A stretch of DNA of 64,000 nucleotides. Source: Lineus longissimus. Lineage: Eukaryota; Nemertea; Pilidiophora; Heteronemertea; Lineidae. This document shows positions 1 to 13,665 of this stretch, piece after piece. Within the stretch, counting starts at the first letter, position 1. Every line of letters starts with the position of its first letter. The stretch lies in NCBI RefSeq assembly GCF_910592395.1, contig NC_088320.1:8682001-8746000 (forward strand), read 5' to 3'. The notes under the pieces are model-generated. The model saw only the letters and a list, made by a program, of their open reading frames with translations. It did no database searches and was not told the origin of the DNA. The position numbers and the translations under genes were made by a program.

Positions 1-2423
1 TTTTTCCTTACTGACAACCCTGTTGTCGGATTGTTATAAAAAGCTAAAAAACTATTTGATTGTTCAAAAACAATTCAACCTCAAACTTAGCCTACTTCCT
101 TTTAGCAAAATCCGTATGAAGTGATCTTTAAGGGATAAAGATGGACTTATTGTGTCTAAATACACCTCATATGTTTATATCTATTGACATTTGATTGAAA
201 AAAACACGTTATGACCAAAATATTATACCCCTACGTACTACCCCTACCAAATCACCCATGAAGAAATTTCAAAAAAATACGCCAAAGGCTCCAATGAAAA
301 CATCCTTTTGATTTAGTATTAGCCAAGACCCTGTTAGTTCCATTCAAAGTTGTTATTTTCACTCCTACTCACCAGCCAGTATACATGTACTTGTTAAAGG
401 TTTTTTGAATCGACCGAAGAGGGCTGGCTCTATGGTTCGCCAAGTTCAAGCTAAAATCAGGACTCACTGGAGCACCTCATGAGCAATCCAAGCTGGCCAG
501 TGCCAGTGTGTGCACTTGAAGCACAGGGTAGGAAACGTCAGGGATTTAGGAAATTGGCAATCCATTCAAGCGGTGGTGACCAATGAGTCACAATCCAGTA
601 AATTAAGCAGCCCAGTAATCCAGCTTTTTCGAATACCCGAGCATTCTGGTATGATCGAGCACCAGAGTCAATTATTTTGGTTGTACCTTGATGCAGTAAT
701 GGTGTAGCTTCCCTAGATTTGCTACTGGCATATACTATAAAGACAAGAAAACATAAGAATGCAAGGTCCCTTGAGGATTTAATTCACTAACATGTTTGAA
801 ACCTAAATGGTATGACCACAGCCTAGGTCTGAGCCAAAAGGTCAACCATTTTTGCAGAAAAACGTGGTTCTTTAACTTTTCTGAAATGCCAAGTTAGCTT
901 AATCTGGGACACAGACTATCAAAGAGTGTGGAAAAGTGTATCCATAAGTTGAATCATAGAAACATGCAGGACAATCATGTGACCTCCTGAATCTAAGCTT
1001 TTTACGTACTAATCCTTTTCTGCCAATGTTTTTACCGATGCCGAATGTACATTGTATAATGTTCCTGTGTAGGAATGTGAAAGGTCATCAGATTTACCTG
1101 ATAATTTTGGAAGAAATGTTTAAACGATCACCTGCCAAAATATTAGTATCGAGAAAAATATCAAGAAATAGTACAATTTGAAAATATCAAGAAAAATCGA
1201 ATTTAGTAAAGTCAATATAGCACGTGACCCCCCCCCCCCCAAAATGACACGTTTTTATTGTGTTTCCTTGTACTATTGTATATCAAAAGTTTAGGAAAAC
1301 TTAGGCCCTGGAAAGGGTCAACGTGTGACGACAAAAACAAGAAGGCCGCCACATCATCTGTTTGGATCCATCTTAATTCATGTTCGACATACATGTAGGA
1401 TGAATAGTTTGTTGCCTAGCTTTAGGTTATTTCGGGGAATTGCATCATCAGAAATCCAAGATGGTCGCTACTGTGACCTCCACATTTATGTATTGGTCGT
1501 AAAGATAGGCAGATATTTTTGGTGTCTAGCCATAGCTTTGAGGGGGCAGGTGTCATTTAACTAACTATTCATTGGGTTTGTCAGGAAATTGTATCATGAG
1601 TAATCCAAGATGACAGAAATACTATAGACCAAACGCCGATTCTAAGCTTTGAAATATAGTAGCGGAGATCAGATGTGTATGTGCAAAAACAGCGAACCCT
1701 CCTTCATTGAAAGTTTTCCTTTCTATCCAAGAATATTTTGAATTCCATTATCAGGCGAGAAATCAGGTCTGCCCCTCCAGCATGCTCAAGCATTTTTAAA
1801 CACATCCGCATCTTTACTGATACAACAAACCAATATAGACGTGTCTACAGCTCTTTTATGACAAAGCCACTCCAGGAAAAAGCCTACACCCACACATCAA
1901 GACGCTCACGGGAAAATATATCTAGTTTTTTTATACATAAAAAATGTGTACATACAGCATAGGAAAACATGTGGCGGAAAAGGGATAATAACGGCTTAGA
2001 TTCAGTAGGTCACATGAGTTGCGTGTTACTTTAATTAACACCTTTCCACATTCGCTTGTATAGTCTGTGCCCCGAATCAACATTGCTGGGCGTTTCCAAA
2101 AGGATGAGGAACCATCCCTCGAAACTTTTTGCACTTTGACGTGAACAACATTTCATGATCAAACATAGAAACGATTAGAATCTGCTCGAGACAAATAAAA
2201 AGCATGGAAAAAAATCCCTTTACGATTCGTATACATAACAAAGAATCTCACAGGACTATCCAATCAGTATTTACGACCATGGAATCTCGCTTTTGCATAT
2301 CATATGCGGGCTGTGGAAGTAGTTATCAATAAAAGAGACAAATGTTACTGACGCCAAACGGCTCCTCGTCTTTCAGATTTCCTGACTTGTTGTTTATATT
2401 CGAATAGAACGTGATTTAAAACA
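1..2423. other. no gene recognised
   Basis: Only short frames without domains or convincing splice structure were seen. A C homopolymer lies near 1229. The stretch is read as intergenic or intronic DNA. Confidence 0.5.
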
Positions 2424-3386
2424 CAGGGTGTATAAAAAAAACCCGGAACAGTTACTCTTTTCCCTAATATTTACAACTCTAGGTTAGATATGACAAATAC
2501 ATGTAAGTCATATCATGCGTATGGATCTTAGCTTCAAATTGACGCCATTCATGTCTGAACAGCGTTCCGCATGGCTTGTCAGGCATGGTTTTAACAAAAT
2601 GGCCTAAAATCCCATTTGTCGCAGGGTGAGCATTGAGTTTGTAATTGATGCTCTGTGTCTTATTCACTGCATACAATTCTTGAGTAATGCTCAGATGGTA
2701 GGAAAATTGTTGTCACTCGATCCAGGTATTGAAAAGAGGCACCATCCGGAGCCTATCGAGATCACGAAAACCTCCAGCCTGATTCCTTCTAAAATAAGAA
2801 TCAAGCACTGTAATGATTTCAGGTTTATCATTTCCAAGTAACGTTCGCCGTTTACGTTCCGTAATTAACACAGGCCCGATCAACAGTCCATTGCCCAAAG
2901 TAAGAGCTATGATGTCAGTTTTTGGCGGGAATCATTCCTATCGAAAGTGAATGGCTGATGGTTTTCCTAGATGGGACAGGTCTGTTGGGATACCCGAAGG
3001 CTTCTATAACTCTTGCTGAACTCTTGCATATTCAGTGACAATAAAGGAACTCTCATGTGGCCTTAGCTGCCCCATTTTTCCGATGATCATGCACATAATT
3101 ATTCATTACATTATATGTATTACAATCTGGGCATTACTTAAGTATGTTATGCAATAATTAAGACACCCAGTGTCAAATACAAACGTAATTCTCACCCTGC
3201 AGCAAAAGGGATTTTGGGCCATTTAGTTTAAACAGTGCATAACCAGCCATTAGGAACGCTATTCAAACATGAATGGTGTTGATTTGAAGTTAAGATCCAT
3301 ATAAATAATTACATGTATTTTCATATCTTTCATAGCGTTGTAAATATTGGGGAAAATAGCAACTGTTCCGTTTTTTATGCACCCTG
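2424..3386. mobile_element. TA-type DNA transposon with ~200-base terminal inverted repeats
   Basis: The element starts CAGGGTGTATAAAA and ends with its inverted counterpart CACCCTG followed by TA. The first and last ~200 bases are clear inverted copies with about 15-20% mismatch, including the inner block GCAGGGTGAG. The left flank is CA and the right flank TA, so the TA duplication may be mutated on one side. Inside, a short plus frame near 2551 reads MSEQRSAWLVRHGFNKMA before a stop. No intact transposase remains. The termini match other elements here with CAGGGTG ends. Confidence 0.75.
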
Positions 3387-6300
3387 TAGTTTACTTAGTA
3401 TAAAGACGACGACGACGACCTTAAGTCAGCTTATTCTCAACTGCGCACTTTTGAAAACTTCCATCTTACAATATGTCATTATAATTTCAGATTGAAAAGC
3501 GACCAGTTACAAATGCGGATACACTCAACAGGACTTGAAGATTCTTCGCAGATTGATTGCGTCAGATATCTGCAACAACTAAACGACTGGTGACGCCACA
3601 CTTGTGCCATGGTACAGGATAACATGCAGTTGTTTATAGTTAAACAGTGTGACTAAAACAAGGGACCTCTGGGACAATAAGACATTTTATGAAAATGTTA
3701 ACAATGCGGTCCATAGAACGGACTCAAAATCAATGCGAATGTGTCGAACGGACTTTTATACAATTGAAATGTGAAATTTGTTGCAAACGTTCGAACCTTG
3801 CAATCTTGGACAAAATTGCAAAAACTTGTAGCCCGAAAGTCACAAATCAAATTTTTTCAACAATAAAGCGAACCAATCACAGAAATTAATAAATGCAAAA
3901 TAAAATAAAAACTGAAACAAACAACGTGTATACATGTATTTACACGAACAGCACCACAGATATATCTCAGTCTACAGTGGACCCAACACAAGATTAGACT
4001 ATAGCCATAATATCCCTTATAGCATAAGCTTCTGACTTTACACGTCTCTATTATCTTGCAAATTGGTGGTTCATTTATGAGTTACTGTTCCACCAAATAT
4101 TGTGTAACCCGATATTTCAATTTACCTGGACGTATTATAGGCACAGATGAGATTTAGTGATATATTCTGCTCTCTTGTAGATTTGCTTGCACGTGGCCCA
4201 TAATGCATTACTTTGTTTTAATATTCAGATACACACAATTGATAATGGTCACCTTGAAAGGTTAGTTCGCTCCTATGATGAGTTCTGAAATATATTTTAA
4301 TCAATTTTAAAACGATTTTATTCGCAGGTTGAAACATATATCAAATCCACAATAGTAAACTATTTTAAAGGCAATGTTGTGTTCAATCAGCCCATGCTAA
4401 CGGGCTTATTTAGAGCGGTTTAAACCGCTTGTCTTGTCAGCGATGTAAATCACTTTATAATTTCTTTGGAAAAAAAGCAGACGAAAACCTAAAAAAAATG
4501 TATTTTTAAAGCTGTATGTGCTCCACGGACAAAAACTTTCGAAGTTCACCTGACGTCACACAGTGCAAATGGCTCCCAATCCACGTTGGGGAACAATAAA
4601 TTCGCACCTAATTCTTGCAAATAATGACGGCCCATCGTGACACCTATTTTGGTCATGACTAAAGAATCAGGTCGAGGTCATGTTAGTTCCAAATTCATCT
4701 CTTGTATTATATAGCGGGTGCGCGTATAATTAATCCGTTTAATCGACTAAAAATGGTATGATGTACTGATTGGCCGGCAGGTGCCCCGGCTATATGGGTA
4801 GAGCGGTAGCCTGCCATGCCGTCGATCCCTATATCGAATTCCACCCTTGGCGTCACAATTGTCAAGCTATTCTCTCTACTTTGAAATCAATTTGGTGAAA
4901 AACACGAGTCTAGACGTTATGCCCTAGACCTGATTCGTTTACCCCTTCCACCCATGTCGACCACATAGCGACCGCCGTCTTGAACGTGTTTCACATGATA
5001 ATTTAGTCTTAAGATTAGATCATAAAATATGTAGCAATAATCGTTGGCCATTATAATAATGGCTTTCAAACCACAGGTTCAGTTCACGAGATCAGAGTCG
5101 TTTAAAGATCATGATCACAGTGTCTCAGAAGTATAAGGTAAACTTGGGTAATTGTAGTCCATTTCTTCAACTATTACTTCTATTACGCAAAACATTTCCA
5201 GGCAGATTTATCAAATCCGTCCTGAATCTTGTTGTGGCACCTCTTCAAATATCATTGCCTGCAATTCAAGGCACTTCATCTAAAACAATGCCTCTGAGGG
5301 ACAATACACACGACTTGAGGTCAGGGGCTACAATTATCCTGTGTTTGTGGTAACTGGCTGAAATTTCTAATTGCTTGATTGTTGATGGATTTTAATGGTA
5401 ATAAACATTTCAATATTATTCAAATCTAATTTTACAACGAAGCTTTCCTGATCAGTACAAACAAAAATGTTATTCTTTGAACTAAAGAGAAAATAAAATG
5501 TTTCATACTAACACTCTCCCAAAAATTGCTGATAAATGCAAAGTCCGATTTACCCATTTGCTATATACAATGTACCTAGTGTCATACAACAGCTTGTGAT
5601 ATTCGGAATTGACCTACGGTCAAGCTAGTATGAGCGCCATTAATGAAACTGTAGTTTCAGGTACTAGCTACGTCGGAGACATGCATTATATCACAATATT
5701 TAGGGGGCCACCGCGATGTCTTCCGATTTGTTCTTTACTCTCCAAGTGGCATCCTTCTAGGATCAAGAGTCAAATACGGGGACTTATGCTTTCACACGGC
5801 TCTATCAGCCCCATTTCATTTGCCCAATTGTTTTGTTTCGTTTCCAACCTATGAGGGTTGGCAAACTCATCACGATGAATAAAACATTCACCGTGTGGCC
5901 AGTAAATACCAATATATTTATCAGACAACTGTCGGAAAAGTCGATCGTTGCAACCAGCGCCATAAATAGAACATATTAAATACGTGAGGTCCCTCACTAC
6001 ATCAGTTCTTTACTAATCATACTAAGTACTCGTGATATAACCCACACTTCATGCAAATATAATATACTATGGCTGGTGAAAGTGTTGGTGCAGTCCGATC
6101 ATTTTCAAATGACATGTTTGGTGCCCTTAATTATTGAGGACTACGATTCACACGCAGCATGAATCTGCAAAATCGCACGAATTGGTTACCAGAGTGAAGT
6201 TATCTTAGAGTGAAATTTATGAGTCGCTGAGTTCATAGGAGTGTCTCGTGTCATGTTAAAAAATGAACATGTCGTGTAAGATTTACTATCTCCTGATTGT

Positions 6301-7533
6301 CGAGTAAAGGTCTCTTATCTGTCAATTTAGTTTGAAAATAATTCATTTAAACCAACACAATGGTCTTTGTTAGCATAATTGTATTAATACGATATTGAAC
6401 CTGATTTCAGCCAATGACCTGTAATATGACACAAGAGTGACTAACATTAATGAATGATGCCATGTTTCTTTACATTCTCCAAGCGTCGTCAATGGTGATC
6501 ATCGTTGTCAAGCCTCACTCGACCTACACTGTCTCTGCCACAGTTGGCTCGCCAGTCACCTCTCAACAATGGGAACAATCGTCGGACAACAATGGTAATA
6601 ATGGGACGCATCTAAGGTTGGATACGCATGCGCGCAATATAATTGCGCGTTCTATTTTTTCAAAATGTTGGACGGGGGCTCGCAAAACGGCTTTTTTCCT
6701 TGAATTGTGCCAGAATACGATCCATTAACAAAACAAAAACAAATCAAAAAGAGAGTTTTCATTGCCTGAGCGACGCCGAGGAAGGTCACACGCCTGAGAT
6801 AATAGATTTATGCGAGAAACCTTCATAAATACACAAATTATGTTTTAAGTGAGACGAAATGGCGCGTGCTGTTACCTAATCACGGATCACGGCAACACTT
6901 GGCACCCGTGACTGCGCCATTCATTGTTAAAATCTTTATCATTATTATCCATCTGTTTGACACAAATATACTTCATAGTGTTATTAAAAAATACCATCAC
7001 GACATCTTTAAAATGTTTTTTTATCGAAACCTAACAAGAATGCTTTTTAATCAATGTTACAAGAAGCGCACTATACAAACTGGATCAGTGTGTGGACGAT
7101 CAAACTGTGGCAGAGGGACTATGTGACAATTTCGGCGGGTGTATGTGAATTGCACATTTGGCCCAGCGCCGGGAAGATTGGTTTCTCTAGGTCTTTTTTG
7201 TTTTGTCACGTGCTCTCACTCACGGTCACGTGACTTCCTCATTTCGGCCGCTAAAGCTATTGAGGGTCGAGCCCGCGTAGCAGATTAGGTCAAATATGAC
7301 GTCACGAGAGGTGAATGGGATACAATACCCCAGAAGGCTCACTCAAAATTCAAACCTCATTATCAATATTGAACCATTAACCCCGAAACTAAAGTAAGTT
7401 GTTTTCGAGTTAGAAAATATCAAATACATTTGCAAACGTGCCAGGTCGAGTTTAGATATTGAGTTTTAAATCTGAATCATCCTCCAGGGCTGTCATACCG
7501 ATCCGCAGGTCGGGTCCGACTCCTCCATCTTGA
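3387..7533. other. no gene recognised
   Basis: Apart from a tRNA-like relic near 4770 I see no supported coding exon or RNA gene. The short open frames lack domains and consistent splice borders. Confidence 0.5.
4770..4852 (+). repeat. tRNA-like sequence, possible SINE relic
   Basis: The stretch reads like a decayed tRNA head: GCCCCGG, an A-box-like TGGGTAGAGCGGTAG, and a B-box-like TATCGAATTCC about 35 bases later. The stems do not pair well enough for a functional tRNA. A SINE remnant is the likeliest reading. Confidence 0.35.
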
Positions 7534-8153
7534 CCCTCAATGAATTGAAATTGCTCAGCGTTCAGACAACGCGCGTCAATACCTTGACGAAAAATACAGC
7601 ATGCATTAGTATGTAATCTATTTCAAATGAAGTTGATCGGCTATTACTCACTCATAAAGGGCATTGTTGTACACACAATGGTAACAAGTTAGTGTGATCG
7701 ATGCCACTGACCATCGCCATTGCTCGATTAGCGGTATAAATATCTTGGCAAATGTAGTGTTATTGCGTTTGAATCAAAAACTACTTTATACTAGCGTTGA
7801 AACTTACGCAGTGTCCAGAGAAAATAAAAAGGGCAAAGTACGCAACGTTGTTTTTCAATCCAGTTGATATAATTTAGCAGCGCAGTGGTCATGGAAAGTG
7901 AGGTCTGTGTGATCGAAAAATGGGTTCGCCATATAACCTAGAATCGGTTCTAAGACATCAAAACACTCCATACAAAATTCTCGCCCCGTTCATTATTATG
8001 CAGTAAGTCTAGTTTTCGCGCCACAATGACCGACCAATCGCTCGCTGTTGCACGCCTGGTCACTTTGTAGCGGTGAATGTCACATATTAGTCAGATCGAT
8101 TTCGTTGGGTATTCAAAAGCCTGCCAACTTGGTTTTCATTGATAAGAGGCATA

Positions 8154-10110
8154 CAGGGTGTTCTGTAAAACACTGAACCAGTTGATCGGGACGTAGTTGA
8201 GGGGAATGGCGATAGCAAGTGCCTCAGTGACAAAGTATAGATTTCTGAAGAAAGTTTGCCAAAATAATGCTCCATAATTTCAAACGTAAACGTATTTTGG
8301 ATGTGTTCCCTAATAACATATTTAATTCTCAAAGGAAACAGTCCAAATTCATTGGTGAAGTCCTCAGAATTGGGAGACTGAACTGTTACAGTTCTTGGTA
8401 GTCAAGAACATCATAAAACTCCATGCCATCGACGTTTTCATCCTCTCCTATTGGATGTTGTCCACCTTCAATCTGTTGCGGTCGCAGCGCTTTCTCGAAG
8501 CCATTGTGAATAACCTGCTCACTGACCCCATTCCATGCCAACGAAATGATCTGTAAGATCTGGCGCAAAGTAATTTTCTCACACAGCCCTTCGTCGTTGG
8601 TATTCGCAACTTTCCACGTCTTCCATTCCTGTCGTGCGTGGCATTTGAAGCTTTTCATAACTGTGACGTCTCGAGGCTGGGCTAGGCTTGTACAGCAGGA
8701 CGGTACCTAATATAAGATGCATCCTCGTTCTATCAGTCGGTTACAGAAAGGCTCTGTCCTATGGACTCGTAACATGTCCAGAATCAAGAGGAACTGTTCA
8801 CAGCGTTGTTCATCAAGGTATGGGTCCAGAACGTTATCGGTCCAATTGTGTATGGTTTCCTCCCTAACCCATCCTGTGGGTGATTAAGAGACGTAAACGT
8901 TGTCAGGCAGGTCGTTATCCTCTAAAGCATCCAACTGACGGACGAATCCCCGCCTAGGAAAGGTGATATGGGCTTGGGCCTTCCCGCCGTTCGCGAAGAT
9001 GCATAATGTTACGGTGCAGCCCAGCTTCGTGTTCGATCGTGATGTCCTTACGTCTACGACTTGGGTGCCCGTTCTCGCGCACGTATACATTGGTCGCATA
9101 TCAAAGAGAAAGAAAGTCTGATCAGCGTTTATGACAAATCGCATCTCCAGCCCAAATCGGTCAATGGAATCGGTAACGTTATTTCGAAAGCGTTCACAAC
9201 GGTCAGCGGCATCAACCGGTAGCTGGGTAGTGTTTTTATTCATCTTTCTGTACGAAATGCTATTCCTCTTTTTGAACCCATCGGCCCATCCGCAAGATGC
9301 TCGGAATTCATGCCTGATTGGCTTGGTGTTCGCAATGTCCTCCCTATCCGCCTCGTCTAGTTCTTGTCACCACGCTTGGAACAGTTCCAGTCCCTTTTGC
9401 CTGAGGTCTTTCACGGCCAGACAGGAATTATTCTACCACAGACACCGTCGTGCCATTCAAACAATTCATTCTCCACTACCATCCACGTGCCCATGTTCTT
9501 TGCTTTGCACTTCCGGGAGCTCGCTTTGTGGCTGTTTTCAAGCTTCTGTTCCATATCGAATCGGTTCCAATAGCGTATTGTCCCATACGGAATGTTGTAG
9601 TTAGCTGCAAACTGTTTCATGGTGCGAACAGTTCCAGCCACAAGTGCAGCCTCGAAGTCGTCTAAGTACTTCAGTTTCTCTTGAACGGAGTAACTCCGGC
9701 ATCTTTTCGGCAACGCGTCCATACCGTCGGCTTGGTGGGCGTGCAAACGGATGAAATGTATTGGAAGGGAGGTCATTTTATACTCTCTCGACCGACTAAA
9801 ATTGCGTGCAATTGCATTAGGACAATGTTTTAAAAAGAATTTCCATTGAAACACAACACAATGACCCTATCCTAGGCCCTTGACTTGGCCACAGTCGGTT
9901 GCGTTCTGGAAAAGTACCCTTTGACCCCAGCGGCCTTAGCTTACCGTGAACTTTATACTTGTCAGTCATGAAATGATCGATTTCTGCCCCCCCCCCCCCC
10001 CCCCCCCCCCCGCATCCGGCAACATCATCACAGATGGTACTATACGATCACAAGTAGGGCCTACCGTTGTTTGATCCTGCGCTGTTTTCATTTTTTTTAG
10101 GTACACCCTG
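8154..10110 (-). mobile_element. pogo/Tigger-type DNA transposon, inactive
   Basis: The termini are CAGGGTGT and its inverted CACCCTG, each flanked by TA, the target of Tc1/mariner/pogo elements. The interior encodes a broken CENP-B-like transposase on the minus strand. It sits inside a MITE, itself inside a dispersed repeat. A 25-base C run lies at 9987..10011, so the right part is probably untranslated. Confidence 0.85.
8386..9722 (-). pseudogene. pogo/Tigger (CENP-B-like) transposase pseudogene
   Basis: Transposases of this type bind the element ends through tandem helix-turn-helix domains and cut DNA with a DDD/DDE domain. From 9722 leftwards are a psq-type HTH (SYSVQEKLKYLDDFE, NIPYGTIRYW), a CENP-B/Tc5-type HTH (CGWADGFKKRNSISYRK) and the catalytic core. 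The three acidic motifs are visible: FVINADQTF near 9130, LILDMLRVH near 8770 and QPRDVTVMKSFK near 8660. The frame is broken by a frameshift near 9410, an in-frame TGA near 9365, and stops near 8884 and 8705. It is therefore not functional. Confidence 0.85.
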
Positions 10111-10320
10111 TATAACTCGGCATTACCAAAACACAAGATTTGCCCGAGTGATAATCGACCAATTCACATTGACCGCTAGAAAGTGACCAGACGTGCAACA
10201 GCGATCAATTGGTCGGTCATTGTGGCGCGAAAACTAGACTTACTGCAGAATAATGAACGGGCGTGAATTTTGTATGGAGTGTTTTGATGTCTCAGAACCG
10301 ATTCTAGGTTATGCTGCTTG

Positions 10321-10678
10321 ACTGTAGAGTATGCATTATCCGGTTGTCTAAAGAACAGCGAACCCTTATTGATTCATTGAATATCCATGTTCAGGTACGA
10401 ATGTAACTGGTGCCTGATCAGGAGCATCAACATCACCATGTTTCATGGGAAGAACTTCGTTGAGAATGACGGAAAAGAGCAAAGGTTGACAACTTTTCAT
10501 TTTGCTGTCTAAACCTTCGAACATTACCACGTTTATACGATTACACAGCAATTATGATAACAGAGATCGTGTTGCGGAACAATGGACAAGCTTGTAGTCT
10601 AGTCCTAAATATGGATATTCAATGAATCAATAAGGGTTCGCAGTTCTTTAGACAAACGGATAATGCATACACTACAGT
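10321..10678. mobile_element. 358-base MITE with ~70-base inverted repeats
   Basis: Bases 10321..10393 and 10604..10678 are near-perfect inverted copies: ACTGTAGAGTATGCATTATC and GAACCCTTATTGATTCATTG are shared. The centre has no gene. The matching position in copy B (around 60112) lacks it, so it inserted after the parent repeat duplicated. The target duplication is not clear. Confidence 0.8.
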
Positions 10679-10815
10679 GTATACCGTATACAGATAGTGT
10701 ACATTGCAAACGGCAGAATCAGATCAAAAATTTGGTTGAGGTGCACTGTAAAATGAGGCGCGCGATATACAGGAAAATAACTCGTATTTTTTCAATGGTA
10801 TGGGCGGAGGCTACG

Positions 10816-13251
10816 GAGGCAATAGCGCTGGGTGTGCAGTATGGACTCCTCGCGCCCGAACTCGGCCAGTGAGATTTATTTTTTGCGAAGGCTCCGGAGA
10901 TTTATAACCCTCTCAGATTTGCTTTACATAGAGCAAGATAATAAGTTTTTTAAAAATCAAAGAGTTTTTCCTTCAATGGGGATTGCCTTTTTCTCCACGC
11001 CACAGAAAATTGGTTGAAAAGTAACCAAATTGATAAATAACTATAATCAGGTTTTGAAGTGCCAATACGTCCTCGCGCCCTTATTTTAATCCATTTGACT
11101 TTATACAATGTAATAACTTGTCAGATATGTTGTGATTATGATTGTGCCTGGCTGAGGGCGCATTTAGTAGGTGGCCTTCCAATCGCTCCCATCGGAGGCT
11201 TACGCCCTTAAAGAACACCTCTTCTTTTATTTTCAATTTTAAAGGAAATGTCGATGCTTTACTCAGAGCACCATGAGGTCCCCCTTTTCTACTAAAAAGG
11301 GAAGTTAACCATTTTACACAAAGTGAGCTCTCTGATTTCTCGAGGTCAAACCTGATAAACCAAATCCACCTGCTCTCTGTCATGCGAGTGAACGGCTATG
11401 TGGCTGACTTGACGCAGGGATAGCTTGTCATTTTGAAATCTGAATTTTGTTTATTTGTCAATTTCAGTTCGTACAAGTTTTAGCCGTTTTGAAGCCCTTG
11501 AACCGCCAAAAAAGTTTTTTTCTGACACTGACCTATATCTTATATTCACCCCTACACAAAATAAGTACCCTCTACATCGAACGAAGACAAAATGTCCCAC
11601 CCACCTGTTATATTTTGACTTTTGACGCTCGTGATCAATAAAAGCTGGTCAAGTTAAAAACCCGGGTGATGATGTGATGAAACTTTTTACATAAAATCTT
11701 TGTCACTTTAGAGCCACTTTGCTGCAAAACTGCACACCATGCATTCTATCCTGGGACATTTCAAAGTGTTACAGCGAAATGAATAGTAATATACCCGGTG
11801 TCTTAAAGGTGTCGAGTTATAAGGTTTCTTTCAACCCGTCGATCGCCTGACAGGGTTACCATTGAAGGGGGGGGGGGCTCAGGGTTAGCAATGGCCGTTG
11901 TACAATCTTCGCATGCGAGGTAATTAGGCCTGCTGTGATGGAATTAGAGCTAAATGGACACTGATCAGCCCATACCGACTGCCGAAAAAAATCACAGTTT
12001 ACCATAGTCTATCCAACAGACACCGGATAGACTTTGCGATGTGTATTTATCACATTATTCAAAGCAAATGCAACCGCCGCATTAGCTCCATAATAATTTG
12101 AAGCCGTTGAGTGAATGTTGGGGAGATGCGGATTTTCAGAGATTTCGATATATGCCGTATTATCTAGTCACGAGGCTTAACATTTGCAAGATTTACAATA
12201 ACTTTTATCATCAAACCCTTTTTTGGAGGCAAGTATGCCGAATCGTGCAGCGTGTGGACAACGAGTTGTAAGAAGATTGTACCCAGATACCGGATAAGGA
12301 CCTGAAGGACAGAAAATGCATGTTACTTGCAGTCGAATCGGCAGGTTAGAATGGTCGACCAAATCTTACATCGGGACCACAGCGCATCGAGTCCAGAAAG
12401 CGCTGCATCAGCAGAATAACTGCGCTAAGATTGTTTGACTTGGAAGTCCCCCAATGGGTCCACATAGGCATATATGAATGGCTAAGATATGAATTTCTAA
12501 CATACTTACATGCTGGATAGTAATACTATCCCTCTTTTGAAAGTTGAGAATATTGAGCAGTATCACCTGGTATCACCTAGTGTTATATTGAAAAGTAGAG
12601 GTTTGGTGCATTTAAAGTCTGGTACCGACGCCGTTGGAATAGGAAATGCCCGTCATGGAGGTGCCGCAACCAATGCACTAGATGATGGATGACCAGCAAA
12701 ACATTCACATTCTCTGATACAAAACCCGGTGGGGTTGGCGATTATCGGAGGCCCGAGGGCGCGATTCCGCGTCACAAACGAGGATACAGAACTGCCATTG
12801 GTAAAATGAATGGCCTGCTTTTTACTTCAGGTTTAATCTTCTCGTCTGTTTCATAAGCACACTATTCTTCTGACAGTTGTTGGCGAGTTGTAAATTTTGT
12901 ATTAGAAAAACACGGTTCTCGTTGTTCTTCGCCATCAAATGGTGAATGCAATGTTTGGTACATAATGTACATGATAAATAAAAAATACTTCCCTCGGCCC
13001 GAGACTAAGTTGAAGTAGGTAATAAGTTGACGAGTGAGATATCCTGATAACAATGCATTTGCAGATACATATTTAAGAAGATATGCTGAAATTGTGTGCA
13101 GGATTAACTAAGCCATGCGCACATGACAGACAAAATGACGGAAAATATTGAAACCCTGCACCAGATCGAGACAATTTTCAATAGTGATGAACAGCGCGAG
13201 GAAAAAAATATTTAACATAAGATGTATCCTTAGCAGACACACCTACCATAT
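10816..13251. other. no gene recognised
   Basis: A 100-codon minus frame at 11081..11383 has no recognisable domain and no clear splice signals, so it is not annotated. A short G run sits near 11868. Nothing else is supported. Confidence 0.5.
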
Positions 13252-13665
13252 CAATTTCATGAAATTCCGTTGAGTTGTAAAGGAGAAAGTGCAATTTTTC
13301 CGTTTTCAGCAAACACCCCCTGCTGGTGAAGGTGTGAATCGAATTGGCGCGATTTTTTTACCAGCGAACAGCGCCTACTGATGTGCCACACGCTTACCAC
13401 ATATGAAAAAAAAATCTCGAAGATGTCTCCAGTTGGAGCTTTTACGTCGTTAGTCAAGGGTCCAATTATGAATTTCGTGAAATTCCGTGGAGTTGTCAAG
13501 GAGAACGTTCAACTTTCCGTTTTCAGCAAACGCCCCCTGGTAGAGAAACTGTGAATCGGATCGATGCGATTTTCAATAGCGAATAGCGCCTACTGAAGTG
13601 CTGCACGTTATACCACATATGAAAAGAAAATATCGAAGAGGTTTCAGGTTAGAGCGTTAACGTCA
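13252..13665. repeat. direct tandem duplication, ~215-base unit, two copies
   Basis: Copies start near 13252 and 13468. Shared blocks are TCCGTTTTCAGCAAAC, AGCGCCTACTGA, TACCACATATGAAAA and TCGAAGA, at about 80% identity. A partial third match lies near 13137 (GAAAATATTGAAACC, AACAGCGC). No coding capacity is evident. Confidence 0.75.

Larger units (their letters stand above)
7936..10309. mobile_element. MITE with ~145-base inverted arms, carrying a nested transposon
   Basis: The left arm 7936..8083 and right arm 10163..10309 are inverted copies, for example ACCTAGAATCGGTTCT and TTTTCGCGCCACAATGACCG. Both ends are flanked by TA. Removing the inner element (8154..10110) leaves a unit of roughly 415 bases, a typical MITE size. 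The corresponding position in copy B (about 60100) is uninterrupted. Confidence 0.85.
7534..10815. repeat. older dispersed repeat, copy A, interrupted by nested insertions
   Basis: Bases 7534..7933, 10312..10320 and 10679..10815 align with copy B at 59214..60239. Shared blocks include GCGCGTCAATACCTTGACGA, GTTGATCGGCTATTACTCAC, GAAACTTACGCAGTG, AGCAGCGCAGTGGT and ATGAGGCGCGCGATATACAG. The parent unit is about 0.5-0.7 kb. Its class is not recognised. The gaps are filled by the nested elements listed separately. Confidence 0.8.
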
